Shown in pieces: positions 45,252 through 54,307 of a stretch of DNA of 64,000 bases; the first letter of the stretch is position 1, and each line of letters opens with the position of its first letter. The DNA comes from Yoonia sp. BS5-3. Its GTDB lineage: Bacteria; Pseudomonadota; Alphaproteobacteria; Rhodobacterales; Rhodobacteraceae. The notes under the pieces are model-generated. The model saw only the letters and a list, made by a program, of their open reading frames with translations, was not told where the DNA came from and did not search any database. Location of the stretch: assembly GCF_038069655.2 (NCBI RefSeq), contig NZ_CP150951.2, positions 1,302,001-1,366,000 on the forward strand, given 5' to 3'. Position numbers and translations under genes: made by a program.

Positions 45252-45976
45252 TGGATCAGGTCGCAGTCGTCACCGGCGGTGCCCGGGGCATCGGGCTGGC
45301 CTGCGCGCAGGAATTAGCGGCGTCAGGTAGCAAGATCGCCCTTTGGGACATGGACCCCAGCGCTTTGGCCGAAGCCAAAGAACTGCTGCCGCAGGCCGAG
45401 ACTGTCACCGTCAATATGGCTGATTACGCCCAGATCGAGGCGGCAGTGGCAACGACCGAAACGGCGCTTGGGCCGGTGACACAGGTTGTGAACTCTGCCG
45501 GGATTGCCGGGCCCAATACAGTGATTGAGGAGTATCCGCTGTCGGACTGGGCGGATATCGTGCAGATCAATCTGACCGGGTCGTTCTATCTGTTGCGGGC
45601 GGTTCTGCCGGGCATGAAAGAGCGCGGCTATGGGCGGATCGTTCTGATCGCGTCGGTTGCTGGCAAGGAAGGCAACCCAAATGCCAGCGCCTATTCGGCC
45701 AGCAAGGCGGGGGTGATTGGCCTGACCAAATCTGCGGGCAAGGAAACCGCTCATCTGGATATCGCGGTGAACTGCGTGACGCCTGCGGCGGCCAAAACCC
45801 GCATTTTCGATCAAATGAGCCAGGAGCATATCGATTATATGCTGTCCAAAATCCCCCGTGGTCGCTTTTTGCAACTGAACGAGGCGGCCGCGATGATTGG
45901 CTGGCTCTGTTCCAAAGAAAACAGCTTTACGACAGGGGCGACATTCGATCTCTCCGGTGGTCGGGCAACCTATTGA
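45251..45976 (+). CDS. SDR-family dehydrogenase
   Basis: A 241-residue classical short-chain dehydrogenase. The NAD(P) motif is VTGGARGIGLA. NSAGIAG, the Ser in LIASVAGKEG and the YxxxK motif YSASKAG follow. Asp after the second beta strand (ALWDMDPS) suggests NAD preference. The ATG overlaps the previous stop (TGATG). Ten bases separate it from the FAH-family gene. Confidence 0.92.
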   Translation: MDQVAVVTGGARGIGLACAQELAASGSKIALWDMDPSALAEAKELLPQAETVTVNMADYAQIEAAVATTETALGPVTQVVNSAGIAGPNTVIEEYPLSDWADIVQINLTGSFYLLRAVLPGMKERGYGRIVLIASVAGKEGNPNASAYSASKAGVIGLTKSAGKETAHLDIAVNCVTPAAAKTRIFDQMSQEHIDYMLSKIPRGRFLQLNEAAAMIGWLCSKENSFTTGATFDLSGGRATY

Positions 45977-45986
45977 GGAGAATTGG

Positions 45987-46829
45987 ATGAAGTTCCTACG
46001 TTTCGGGCCTATTGGCGAGGAAAAGCCCGGCATCATCGACCAAGACGGCGTGATGCGGGATTTGTCGGCGCATGTGGATGACATCGCGGGTGCAAACCTG
46101 TCTGAGGACAGCCTAAGCGCATTAGGCCAGATCGATCCAACCACGCTACCGAAGGTTCCCGAAAACAGCCGGATCGGCGCCTGCGTTGGCGACATCGGCA
46201 AAGTGATCTGCATCGGCCTGAATTATTCCGACCACGCCGCCGAAAGCGGGATGGCGGTGCCACCGGAACCTGTGATCTTTTTCAAAGCGACAAGTGCGGT
46301 TTGCGGCCCCTACGACAATATTGAGATCCCGCGCGGCTCAAATGAAACCGATTGGGAAGTCGAATTGGCTGTGATCATCGGAAAACACACGAAATACGTT
46401 GATGAGGCCGACGCGATGGATCACGTCGCGGGCTACGCCATTATGAACGATGTCAGCGAGCGCGAATTCCAGCAGCGGCGCTCGGGCCAATGGGTCAAAG
46501 GCAAAAGCTGCGATACCTTCGGGCCCTTGGGGCCATGGCTGGTGACGAAAGACGAAATCGCTGATCCACAGAACCTTGGCATGCGCCTTTCGGTCAATGG
46601 GCACCAATATCAAAACGGTTCAACCGCGACGATGGTGTATAAGGTACCCTTCCTGATCTCATATCTCAGCCAATTCATGTCGCTGCAGCCGGGCGATGTG
46701 ATCTCGACCGGGACGCCTCCGGGGGTTGGGATGGGCCAGGACCCCAAGGTCTATCTGAAACCCGGTGACGTGGTTGAGCTATCCATCGACGGGCTGGGCG
46801 ATCAGCGCCAGAATGTGGAGGCAGGATAA
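45987..46829 (+). CDS. FAH-family hydrolase (2,4-diketo-3-deoxy acid hydrolase-like)
   Basis: A 280-residue fumarylacetoacetate hydrolase-family enzyme. Features are CIGLNYSDHAAE, metal ligands in TDWEVELAVIIG, NDVSEREFQ, and DVISTGTPPGVGMG. The layout (MKFLRFGPIGEEKPGIID start) is that of the group containing 2,4-diketo-3-deoxy-L-fuconate hydrolase and ureidoglycolate lyase-like proteins. It should cleave a C-C bond in a diketo acid. GAGGAG lies before the ATG. The stop overlaps the next start. Confidence 0.9.
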   Translation: MKFLRFGPIGEEKPGIIDQDGVMRDLSAHVDDIAGANLSEDSLSALGQIDPTTLPKVPENSRIGACVGDIGKVICIGLNYSDHAAESGMAVPPEPVIFFKATSAVCGPYDNIEIPRGSNETDWEVELAVIIGKHTKYVDEADAMDHVAGYAIMNDVSEREFQQRRSGQWVKGKSCDTFGPLGPWLVTKDEIADPQNLGMRLSVNGHQYQNGSTATMVYKVPFLISYLSQFMSLQPGDVISTGTPPGVGMGQDPKVYLKPGDVVELSIDGLGDQRQNVEAG

Positions 46830-47587
46830 TGGGACGTCTGCAAGGGAAACGGGCCGTTGTGACGGCGGCGGGTCAGGGGATCGGCAAGGCGATTGCCGAT
46901 CTTTTCAATGCCGAAGGGGCGCATGTCTTTGCGTCCGACCTGAACGGCGATTTGCTGGCCGGATCGGATTTCGCCGACAAGCAGGTGCTGGACGTCACGG
47001 ATGTAGACGCGATCAATGCTTATGCAAGCCGGGTTGGCGATGTTGATGTGCTGTGCAACATCGCAGGCTTTGTGCATCACGGGACTGTGCTGGATGCCTC
47101 GGATGAGGATTGGGATTTCTCCTTTGATTTGAACGTGAAGTCCATGCACCGGATGATCCGGGCATTCCTGCCCGCGATGCTGAAAGACCGCTCCTCGCCC
47201 CAGCAGCCGGGCGCAAGCATCGTGAACATGTCGTCGGGGGCCTCATCAATCAAAGGGGCACCCAATCGCTATGTCTATGGGGCCTCCAAGGCGGCAGTGA
47301 TCGGCCTGACAAAAGGGGTGGCCGTCGATTTTGCAGGGCAAGGGTTGCGCTGCAACGCGATCTGTCCCGGCACGGTCGAAAGCCCATCCCTGCAAAACCG
47401 GATCGCGGCGCTGGGCGAAGAGTTCGGCAGCGTGGAAAAAGCGCGTGCTGCCTTCGTCGCCCGCCAACCCATGGGCCGAAACGCCAACGCCGATGAGATC
47501 GCGGCCATGGCGCTTTATCTGGCGTCGGACGAGTCGGCCTTTGTGACCGGATCAGAGTTCAAAATCGATGGGGGGTGGACGCTCTAA
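46829..47587 (+). CDS. SDR-family dehydrogenase (2-keto-3-deoxyfuconate dehydrogenase/BDH2-like)
   Basis: A 252-residue short-chain dehydrogenase. The NAD motif is VTAAGQGIGKA, FASDLNG favours NAD, and the active site has Ser in NMSSGASS and YGASKAA. The MGRLQGKRAVVTAAGQGIGK-type start is typical of BDH2/DHRS6-like and bacterial 2-keto-3-deoxy-L-fuconate dehydrogenases. It is the last gene of the long operon. A 140-base gap follows. Confidence 0.9.
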   Translation: MGRLQGKRAVVTAAGQGIGKAIADLFNAEGAHVFASDLNGDLLAGSDFADKQVLDVTDVDAINAYASRVGDVDVLCNIAGFVHHGTVLDASDEDWDFSFDLNVKSMHRMIRAFLPAMLKDRSSPQQPGASIVNMSSGASSIKGAPNRYVYGASKAAVIGLTKGVAVDFAGQGLRCNAICPGTVESPSLQNRIAALGEEFGSVEKARAAFVARQPMGRNANADEIAAMALYLASDESAFVTGSEFKIDGGWTL

Positions 47588-47730
47588 CACGGCTGGATGG
47601 CCGCCGTTGCAGCCGACACCGGGTAGCGACAAAGGACATGTAATCAAACGGATATTACCTTTCGTCTGCTTTCATTGACTTTGAATTTTGCCCTCGTCAC
47701 GGTCACACCTGATAATGCGGAGGAGCGCTT

Positions 47731-48252
47731 ATGTCAGAGAACAAGACCGGCATAGAACAAGAAGTGACAAGCGCCGTTTTTGCGGCACGTTGGATCATGG
47801 CGCCGATGTATTTGGGCGTTGTCATCAGCTTGGCCTTCCTGACCTTTGTCTTTTGCCGGGAAGTGCTGACATATATACCCGAACTGATCTCCATGACCCA
47901 AGAGGGCGCGCTTGTAATGGCGCTTTCGCTGGTTGAGATGACGCTGGGGATCAACCTGCTCTTGGTCATTCTGGTGGTAAGTTACCAAAGCTTTATCGTG
48001 AATTTGCGGCCATCTTCGGAAGGCTTCGCAAAAAGCAACGCGATCGATCTGGCCGGCCTGAAGTCCAAGCTGATTGCGGCCTTGATCGCGATCACCGGGA
48101 TCAACCTGCTCAAACGATTTTTAGAAGTAGGTGGCGGTGCAGTTGAATATGGCGGGGCCGAGCTGTTCTGGTTCATCGCCGTTTTCATGAGCTTCGTAAT
48201 CGCGTGGGTGATGCTTGCGGCCATCTCCTGGCTGACCACGGGCAAAGGCTAA
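47731..48252 (+). CDS. UPF0114/YqhA family membrane protein
   Basis: A 173-residue inner-membrane protein of the UPF0114 (TIGR00645) family, with hydrophobic segments at about 20-45, 60-90, 105-125 and 140-168. Family stretches are RWIMAPMYLGVVISLAFL and DLAGLKSKLIAALIAITGI. Function is unknown. It is a separate gene with GGAGG before the ATG and is unlikely to belong to the catabolic operon. Confidence 0.9.
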   Translation: MSENKTGIEQEVTSAVFAARWIMAPMYLGVVISLAFLTFVFCREVLTYIPELISMTQEGALVMALSLVEMTLGINLLLVILVVSYQSFIVNLRPSSEGFAKSNAIDLAGLKSKLIAALIAITGINLLKRFLEVGGGAVEYGGAELFWFIAVFMSFVIAWVMLAAISWLTTGKG

Positions 48253-48275
48253 GCGGTATATCCTTGATCACGTGT

Positions 48276-48294
48276 AGACAGCGTCACGCTGTCT
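48276..48294. repeat. Perfect inverted repeat after the UPF0114 gene
   Basis: AGACAGCG and CGCTGTCT flank a 3-base loop. It lies 24 bases after the stop and could be a weak terminator. No T-run follows. Confidence 0.45.
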
Positions 48295-48366
48295 GACTAC
48301 ATCTGCTTGATGACAGTTGGGCGCCCTGCATGCAGCGGGCCCGAGGCGCAAGCATCCCTTCATCAG

Positions 48367-49137
48367 ATGCGGGCACATCCGATCGGAGCGGATATTTTGG
48401 ATTTTTGGATCGTAGCAAGCCTCGCGGCGTTCTTTATGGGGCTGTCGAAAGGTGGGATGCCAATCATTGCGATGCTGTCCGTGCCGCTGATGGCCTTGAT
48501 CATGGATCCAGCGCTGGCCGCGGGTCTGCTCTTACCGATCTATATCGTGGCGGATTGGTATACGATCTACCTGTTCAGAAAGGCCTTTTCGGTACGCAAT
48601 CTGAAAATCCTGATCCCAGCTGCTTTTGTCGGCGTGGTAATCGGCTTTTTGTCCGTCTCTCACGTGCCTGCAAATGCGCTCAAGCTCTTGCTGGCTGCAA
48701 TCGGGATCTATTTTGTCACCGATTCCGTTTTCAAACGGTTGCGACGCAAACAAAGCCCCGCGCGTCCGGCAGATGTGCCAAGGGGGGCGTTCTGGGGAAC
48801 GGTAGCCGGGCTGACCAGCTATATCGCGCATTCGGGCGGGCCACCCTACCAAGTCTACATTCTGCCGCAAAAGCTGGACAAGATGACCTATCTTGGCACC
48901 ACGGCGATCTTGTTTGCTTGCATCAACCTGATGAAAGTGGGCCCGTATATCTGGGCGGGCCAGCTAACATGGGACAGCTTCACACAATCACTTTGGTTAG
49001 CGCCCATGGCGCTTTTCGGCGCATGGAGCGGCGCACGTATCTCCAAGATATTGCCCGAGCGGATATTCTATCTTCTGATCGAAACCGCCTTGGGGCTGAT
49101 GTCGCTAAAACTGCTTTATGAGGGGCTGACCGGCTAG
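48367..49137 (+). CDS. TauE/SafE family anion exporter
   Basis: Inner-membrane protein of about 256 residues in the TauE/SafE (DUF81) family, thought to export sulfite or organosulfur anions. Repeated family motifs are FMGLSKGGMPIIAM and SYIAHSGGPPYQVY. The start is uncertain: ATG 48367 is given, but TTG 48397 has GGAGCG six bases upstream, and the frame is open from 48307. Confidence 0.88.
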   Translation: MRAHPIGADILDFWIVASLAAFFMGLSKGGMPIIAMLSVPLMALIMDPALAAGLLLPIYIVADWYTIYLFRKAFSVRNLKILIPAAFVGVVIGFLSVSHVPANALKLLLAAIGIYFVTDSVFKRLRRKQSPARPADVPRGAFWGTVAGLTSYIAHSGGPPYQVYILPQKLDKMTYLGTTAILFACINLMKVGPYIWAGQLTWDSFTQSLWLAPMALFGAWSGARISKILPERIFYLLIETALGLMSLKLLYEGLTG

Positions 49138-49158
49138 GAAACCCGCCTGAGCTTGGGA

Positions 49159-49521
49159 TCACTGCAATCTAAACGACGCAGATTGGCCGACGCCGCGATC
49201 AACGGTAAAGCGCAATGTGTCATCACCCCGCGCCTCGACCAGTTGGCAGTTATAGGGGATCACATCATTGCCCCAGCTCATTTCGCGGCAAAAATACCCG
49301 TCCTGCCAGCTCCATGATCCCGCGATGTCCCAGCCCAAAGCAGCCCCGGCAATTTGGCCATCACCAGAAACGGTCAGGCGCACGCCATAAAGCCGGTTCC
49401 GCAGCTCTTTGCCTTGGATCAGGGACACGAATGTGGCCTGATCTTTGATGGGAACATAGCTATCGGCGGATGCTGGCGCCGCGAAGACAGCGATGAGCAG
49501 GGCTATTAATGTATGTTTCAT
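49159..49521 (-). CDS. Small secreted protein, unknown function
   Basis: A 120-residue protein with a clear signal peptide (MKHTLIALLIAVFAAPASAD). The mature part has alternating short strands and two Cys (YFCREMSW, YNCQLVEA) that could form a disulfide. No named family is recognised. It is a single gene on the minus strand, 83 bases downstream of dapB. Confidence 0.78.
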   Translation of the reverse strand: MKHTLIALLIAVFAAPASADSYVPIKDQATFVSLIQGKELRNRLYGVRLTVSGDGQIAGAALGWDIAGSWSWQDGYFCREMSWGNDVIPYNCQLVEARGDDTLRFTVDRGVGQSASFRLQ

Positions 49522-49604
49522 CAGAGCACCTCATTGGTTTGAGAATACTCCTCTTACGTTGCCAAGACCCGATTGGTTCACTTCGGATGCTGGGTTCTCG
49601 GATG

Positions 49605-50414
49605 CTACAGGCCCAGAACGTCCAGCATATCATATTCACCCGGGCGTTTGTCCTGGCCCCAAAGGGCGGCCTTCACCGCGCCGCCTGCAAACAGCGCACG
49701 ATCTGTTGCCATGTGGCGCAGCACGATACGTTCGCCATGACCTGCAAACAGAACATCATGCTCGCCGACGATATCGCCGCCACGAATGGCGCTGAAGCCG
49801 ATATCACCTTTTTTGCGCGCACCGGTTATGCCGTTGCGGCCACTGTCACTGACATCGTTCAAAGAAACACCGCGACCTTCGGCAGCGGCCTCGCCCAACA
49901 TCAGCGCTGTGCCCGATGGGGCATCTACCTTTTGATTATGATGGGATTCGATGACTTCAATATCGAAATCCTCATCAAGCGCGGCAGCAACCTGCTTGGT
50001 AAGCTTCACCAGCAGGTTCACGCCCAGTGACATATTTCCGGCACGCACGATAACGGCATGACGGGCCGCCGCATTGATCGCTTTCAGATCATTATCTGTC
50101 AGGCCGGTTGTGCCGATCACATGAACGGCACGGGCCTGGGCCGCCAGCCCGGCAAAATCGACAGTTGCGGCGGGGGTGGTGAAATCGATGACAGCTTGGG
50201 CCTTGGCAAAGGCCTCAAGCGGATCACTGGTGACGGGGACATCAACAGGCTGACCGCCCATGGCGACGCCAATATCAAGGCCCTGCCAGTCATGGCCATC
50301 GCGGACCAACGCGCCAACTAGGCGGCATTTGTCAGACGCCAGCACTGATTTTATCAACATCTGGCCCATACGGCCTGATGCACCCGTAATCACGATGCCG
50401 GGAATGTCTGACAT
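49605..50414 (-). CDS. dapB: 4-hydroxy-tetrahydrodipicolinate reductase DapB
   Basis: Reduces hydroxy-tetrahydrodipicolinate in lysine and diaminopimelate synthesis. At 269 residues it has the normal length. The NAD(P) loop is [24 protein letters not shown] lies mid-protein, and the catalytic signature is [16 protein letters not shown]. It diverges from rbfA with about 100 bases between the starts, which should hold both promoters. Confidence 0.97.
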   Translation of the reverse strand: MSDIPGIVITGASGRMGQMLIKSVLASDKCRLVGALVRDGHDWQGLDIGVAMGGQPVDVPVTSDPLEAFAKAQAVIDFTTPAATVDFAGLAAQARAVHVIGTTGLTDNDLKAINAAARHAVIVRAGNMSLGVNLLVKLTKQVAAALDEDFDIEVIESHHNQKVDAPSGTALMLGEAAAEGRGVSLNDVSDSGRNGITGARKKGDIGFSAIRGGDIVGEHDVLFAGHGERIVLRHMATDRALFAGGAVKAALWGQDKRPGEYDMLDVLGL

Positions 50415-50513
50415 GGTTTTGCTCCTTGATGGTTTGGGCTGTCTTTAGCGGCGGTTTGTCTCGGACGCAAAGGCTTGCTTGGCATCGGTGCGCGCAAGGC
50501 GTAAACGGATGAT

Positions 50514-50909
50514 ATGGCTAAGAACGCAAATCGTGATGGGAAGGCCCCGACGCAGCGCATGTTGCGGGTGGGCGAAATGATACGCCGGACCCTTTCGGAA
50601 ATCCTGCAACGGGGTGACGTGCATGATGACGAACTGGCGCGGATGTCGATTACGGTCGGCGAAGTGCGGATGTCACCGGATCTGCGTATCGCAACGGCAT
50701 TTGTACTGCCCTTGGGTGGGCAGGGCAAAGACGAAGCGCTCGCAGCGCTGCGCCGGAACCAGCATGAGGTGCGGCATCTGGTCGTGAAAGGCGGCACGAT
50801 GAAATTCGCGCCCGAACTGCGTTTCCAGATCGATGGGACCTATGACCAAATGGATGCGACCCGCGCGCTGCTCGCGGATGAGCATGTACGTCAGGATCTT
50901 GACGATTGA
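50514..50909 (+). CDS. rbfA: 30S ribosome-binding factor RbfA
   Basis: KH-fold assembly factor for the small ribosomal subunit, 131 residues. Family stretches are RVGEMIRRTLSEILQRGDV, VRMSPDLRIATAFV and FAPELRFQIDGTYDQM. The stop overlaps the start of the downstream secreted-protein gene (TGATG). Confidence 0.95.
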   Translation: MAKNANRDGKAPTQRMLRVGEMIRRTLSEILQRGDVHDDELARMSITVGEVRMSPDLRIATAFVLPLGGQGKDEALAALRRNQHEVRHLVVKGGTMKFAPELRFQIDGTYDQMDATRALLADEHVRQDLDD

Positions 50910-51628
50910 TGCGCTGGATCGCGGTTGCGCTTCTGTATCTGATGGCGGCACCGGCGCTTGCAGTCACCTGCGAAGACGTTCGGTTCGAAGGCAAACGCTT
51001 TACAACCTGCACTGTCGATGCCGTTTCAGAAACATTGCGGCTTTTTCACCGGGATGCGCAGGGCGAGGTTCTCGGCAGCTTTCGGGCGATCAACGCCGAT
51101 TTGGATGACAAACAGCTGTTGTTCGCAATGAATGCGGGGATGTATCACGAAGATCGGTCTCCGGTTGGGCATTACGTGGAAAACGGGGTCGAGACGATGC
51201 ACGTTATCCCCAATGCGGGGCCCGGTAATTTCGGGTTGCTGCCAAATGGGGTGTTTTGCATCAACGACGACAGCGCGCAGGTCTATGAAACGAGGGCGTT
51301 CATAGATCAAGCGCCTGCATGCCGGGATGCGACGCAGTCAGGGCCGATGCTGGTGATTGACGGCGCGCTGCATCCACGGTTTCTGCCGGACAGTACGTCG
51401 CGCTTTATTCGCAACGGCGTCGGGACAAACGCTGACGGAACGCAAGCCGTCTTTGCTATCTCAAATGAACGGGTCAGTTTTCACGAATTCGGCAGGCTGT
51501 TCCGGGACTACCTGCAATTGCCAAACGCACTTTACTTCGATGGAAAAGTGTCGCGACTACATGCACCAGCGCTCGGGCGGTCGGATGTTGGTTTTCAACT
51601 TGGGCCAATCGTTGGTGTCGTACGTTAG
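50909..51628 (+). CDS. Phosphodiester glycosidase family (NAGPA/DUF2233-type) protein
   Basis: A 239-residue protein with a signal peptide (cleavage near APALAV). The NAGPA-type core includes FAMNAGMYHEDRSPVG, GNFGLLPNGVF, SGPMLVIDG and the late ALYFDGKVSRL. Enzymes of this fold cleave sugar phosphodiesters. It is probably periplasmic and acts on an envelope or exopolysaccharide component. ATG 50909 overlaps the rbfA stop. Confidence 0.85.
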   Translation: MRWIAVALLYLMAAPALAVTCEDVRFEGKRFTTCTVDAVSETLRLFHRDAQGEVLGSFRAINADLDDKQLLFAMNAGMYHEDRSPVGHYVENGVETMHVIPNAGPGNFGLLPNGVFCINDDSAQVYETRAFIDQAPACRDATQSGPMLVIDGALHPRFLPDSTSRFIRNGVGTNADGTQAVFAISNERVSFHEFGRLFRDYLQLPNALYFDGKVSRLHAPALGRSDVGFQLGPIVGVVR

Positions 51629-51630
51629 GG

Positions 51631-52056
51631 TCAGGGAAATCCTGTTTCGCTAACCACTATATCCAGGATGCGCTGCACACTGGGGCTTTGTGGCAAAGCT
51701 GCGGCCTGGTCCGGCGTCAACCATTTCGCGTCGGCGGCATCATCGGCAGCGACGGGAACACCGCTTTCATACCTGCAAACTACGACGGCCAAAAGAAAAT
51801 GATGGGTGATGGTGCCAGCATCGTCATGCGTAATGGCATCGACATTTGTTAGATAATGCAGCGGGGTGGCGACAATACCGGTTTCTTCGCGCAATTCGCG
51901 GGCGGCAGCCTCCAGCGCAGTTTCGCCCAGCTCAACATGGCCGCCAGGAAAACCCCAGGTTCCGGCATTTGGCGCTTTGCGGCGTTGGACCAACAGGAAC
52001 TTGCCATCATGATAAACGACAGCAATTGCGCCGAGTTTTGGGGTCAGTTTGCTCAT
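51631..52056 (-). CDS. Nudix hydrolase
   Basis: A 141-residue Nudix pyrophosphatase. The Nudix box is complete: [20 protein letters not shown] followed by TGI. The front part ([20 protein letters not shown]) resembles ADP-ribose/NUDT-like hydrolases. The substrate is undetermined. It converges on the secreted glycosidase gene, with two bases between the stops. Confidence 0.93.
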   Translation of the reverse strand: MSKLTPKLGAIAVVYHDGKFLLVQRRKAPNAGTWGFPGGHVELGETALEAAARELREETGIVATPLHYLTNVDAITHDDAGTITHHFLLAVVVCRYESGVPVAADDAADAKWLTPDQAAALPQSPSVQRILDIVVSETGFP

Positions 52057-52162
52057 GATTGCAGGCTATGGCGGCCACTTGCCCAGGTAAAGCACCTTTG
52101 CCCTTGGCCTTCGCCATGATTGCGCACATATAGAGACCAACAACTCATGAAGGAGACGGACC

Positions 52163-53074
52163 ATGCTGGAATTGGATGCGACCCCAAACGCCCCCGCTGA
52201 CCTGATCAAAGACAGCGACGATGCGCAATTTGCCAAAGATGTCATTGAGGCATCGCAAAGCGTTCCGGTCATCGTGGATTTCTGGGCGCCATGGTGCGGA
52301 CCATGCAAAACGCTTGGGCCCGCGATTGAAGCTGCCGTGACCAAGGCGGGTGGCGCGGTCAAGCTGGTCAAGATCGATGTGGATGCGAACCAGGCTTATG
52401 CCAGCCAATTGCAGGTACAATCTATTCCAACGGTCTATGCGTTTTATCAGGGGCGCCCGGTGGACGGTTTTCAAGGCGCGCTGCCGCCATCGGAAATTGA
52501 TGCTTTTGTGGAAAAGATCGCGGCCATGGGCGGCGGTGCTGCTGATGACGGGTTAGGCGCTGCGATCGAAGCGGCCGAACAGATGTTGGCTGAAGGGGCT
52601 GCTGCGGATGCGGCCGAAACCTTTGCCGCCATCTTGCAGGAAGACCCGGCAAATGCGGCAGCCTATGCCGGTTTGGTCAGCGCATATCTGGCACTAGATG
52701 ACGTCGATCAGGCCGAGGCGATCTTGAACGGCGCACCTGCTGAAATTTCAACCGACCCGCTGCTTGAGGCGGTGCATGCGCAAATCACCTTGGCGCGCGA
52801 AGCCGCAAAGGCAGGTCCAGTGGGCGATTTGCAGGCGGCAGTCGACAGTAACCCGGACGATCATCAGGCACGTTTCGATCTGGCAACAGCGCTTCACGCA
52901 AGCGGAGAGGTGGAAGAGGCCGTTGCCCAATTGCTCGAACTTTTCCGCAGGGATCGCGAATGGAATGATGGGGCGGCGAAAACACAGCTTTTCACCATTT
53001 TTGATGCACGCGAAGCCAAGGATCCGATTGTTCTGAACGGGCGCAGAAAGCTGTCATCATTGATATTTGCCTGA
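52163..53074 (+). CDS. Thioredoxin-TPR protein (YbbN/CnoX family)
   Basis: A 303-residue cytoplasmic protein. The N-terminal thioredoxin domain has the full active site WAPWCGPCK (E. coli CnoX lacks the CxxC) and SIPTVYAFYQG. The rest is four or so TPR-like helical repeats (EDPANAAAYAGLVSAYLAL). It is likely a chaperone/oxidoreductase that protects proteins from oxidative damage. AGGAG lies before the ATG. A Lon-domain gene and a Trm112 gene follow. Confidence 0.93.
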   Translation: MLELDATPNAPADLIKDSDDAQFAKDVIEASQSVPVIVDFWAPWCGPCKTLGPAIEAAVTKAGGAVKLVKIDVDANQAYASQLQVQSIPTVYAFYQGRPVDGFQGALPPSEIDAFVEKIAAMGGGAADDGLGAAIEAAEQMLAEGAAADAAETFAAILQEDPANAAAYAGLVSAYLALDDVDQAEAILNGAPAEISTDPLLEAVHAQITLAREAAKAGPVGDLQAAVDSNPDDHQARFDLATALHASGEVEEAVAQLLELFRRDREWNDGAAKTQLFTIFDAREAKDPIVLNGRRKLSSLIFA

Positions 53075-53101
53075 TGGGCGGAACGACCTACGTTCTGATC
53101 A

Positions 53102-53743
53102 ATGATAACATCAAAAGACCTGCCAGATATCATTCCGGTTTTTCCCCTGCCCGGGGCGCTGCTGCTGCCGCGCTCCCGGCTGCCGCTGCATTTGTTTGAA
53201 CCGCGCTATCTGGCGATGCTGGATGATGTCCTGAAAACGCCATCGCGGCTGATTGGGATGGTGCAGCCCTACGAGGCGCCCGGCTCGGAAAAAAAGCTGC
53301 ACACGATTGGCTGCGCTGGCAAATTGACCGCTTTCTCTGAAACCGAAGATGGGCGCTACATGATCACGCTATCAGGGGCTTCTCGCTTCCGGATCGTCGA
53401 AGAGGTGGACGGGTTCACACCGTACCGGCGATGCAAAGTGAATTGGCAAGGGTTTGACCGCGATCTTGGACCAGCTGAAAAAGACCATGGCTTCGACCGG
53501 ACACGTTTCATGGAAGCGTTGGGGCGGTATTTGAAAGATCAGGGCCTTGCCACTGATTGGGAAAGCCTCAGCGAGGCCGATGATGAGCTGCTGATCAATT
53601 CCCTTTCCACGCTGTGCCCGTTTGACGCCGAAGACAAACAGGCGCTTCTTGAGGCACCATCTCTGTCGACCCGCCGCGAGACATTGATGACCCTGATCGA
53701 ATTTTCCCTCCGCGGCGGCAATGGTGAAGAGGTCATGCAATGA
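53102..53743 (+). CDS. Lon-protease substrate-binding domain protein
   Basis: A 213-residue protein formed of the N-terminal (LAN) domain of Lon without protease: [20 protein letters not shown] at the front, [13 protein letters not shown], and a helical C-terminus. It is a common alphaproteobacterial orphan beside YbbN and Trm112, with unknown role in protein quality control. The stop overlaps the Trm112 start by four bases. Confidence 0.93.
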   Translation: MITSKDLPDIIPVFPLPGALLLPRSRLPLHLFEPRYLAMLDDVLKTPSRLIGMVQPYEAPGSEKKLHTIGCAGKLTAFSETEDGRYMITLSGASRFRIVEEVDGFTPYRRCKVNWQGFDRDLGPAEKDHGFDRTRFMEALGRYLKDQGLATDWESLSEADDELLINSLSTLCPFDAEDKQALLEAPSLSTRRETLMTLIEFSLRGGNGEEVMQ

Positions 53744-53919
53744 ACGAACCGGAATTCGACCCCAAAATGCTTGAGGCACTGGTGTGCCCAATGACCCAAG
53801 GCAGTCTGGAATACGACGCCGAGAAACAAGAGCTGATCTCAAAATCCGGCAATTACGCCTTCCCAATCCGCAACGGTATCCCGGTGATGTTGATTGACGA
53901 GGCGCGGCAGCTCGACTGA
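53740..53919 (+). CDS. Trm112 family protein
   Basis: A 59-residue protein, short but clear. [17 protein letters not shown] holds the first half of the motif, and the family ending [18 protein letters not shown] is intact. Bacterial Trm112 proteins partner with methyltransferases. Only one Cys of the zinc pair is visible, as in many bacterial members. The start overlaps the stop of the Lon-domain gene (ATGA), completing the trio. Confidence 0.92.
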   Translation: MNEPEFDPKMLEALVCPMTQGSLEYDAEKQELISKSGNYAFPIRNGIPVMLIDEARQLD

Positions 53920-53981
53920 CCTGCGTTTACTCTTTCTTGATATTTCCGGTTTTTGTTGGCCGAAAAGATGATGGGGTGCCG

Positions 53982-54239
53982 ATGGTCCGCAAATTACATC
54001 CAGCTGATGAATTGGCACTGATCCACGAAGATCTGCGCAGGCTTAAGGCGCGCGAGGCGTTCTTGCGCAATGGTTTTCTGCGCGACAAGCTGCCCAAGCG
54101 GGGGTCAGATGCTTTGGTTGAGGTCAAGACATTGCGGTCCCGTGTGCTGCGGCAAGATAAACTGCCGGACGCTATCCGGGATGATCCGCAATATTGGGAA
54201 GAACGGCGACTGACACAGGTACAAGTGCGCAACTTGTAG
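53982..54239 (+). CDS. Conserved-looking small basic protein, unknown function
   Basis: An 85-residue, highly charged and mostly helical protein (HPADELALIHEDLRRLKARE; LRSRVLRQDKLPDAI). No named family is recognised. ATG 53982 is chosen as the first clear start, although the frame is open back to 53937. It precedes dctB by about 70 bases. Confidence 0.65.
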   Translation: MVRKLHPADELALIHEDLRRLKAREAFLRNGFLRDKLPKRGSDALVEVKTLRSRVLRQDKLPDAIRDDPQYWEERRLTQVQVRNL

Positions 54240-54307
54240 TCGTTAAGGCTGGCAGCTTAGGAACTGCCGCGCTTGATTTTTGCCAAGATACCCTTCAGAT
54301 CATCGGC

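Noticed and set aside
41838-47587. Complete L-fucose degradation pathway
   Set aside because: No enolase-family dehydratase or sugar transporter is present. Only enzyme classes match.
49509-50030. 173-codon plus-strand frame opposite dapB
   Set aside because: dapB has all catalytic motifs on the minus strand. The opposite frame has no recognisable features.
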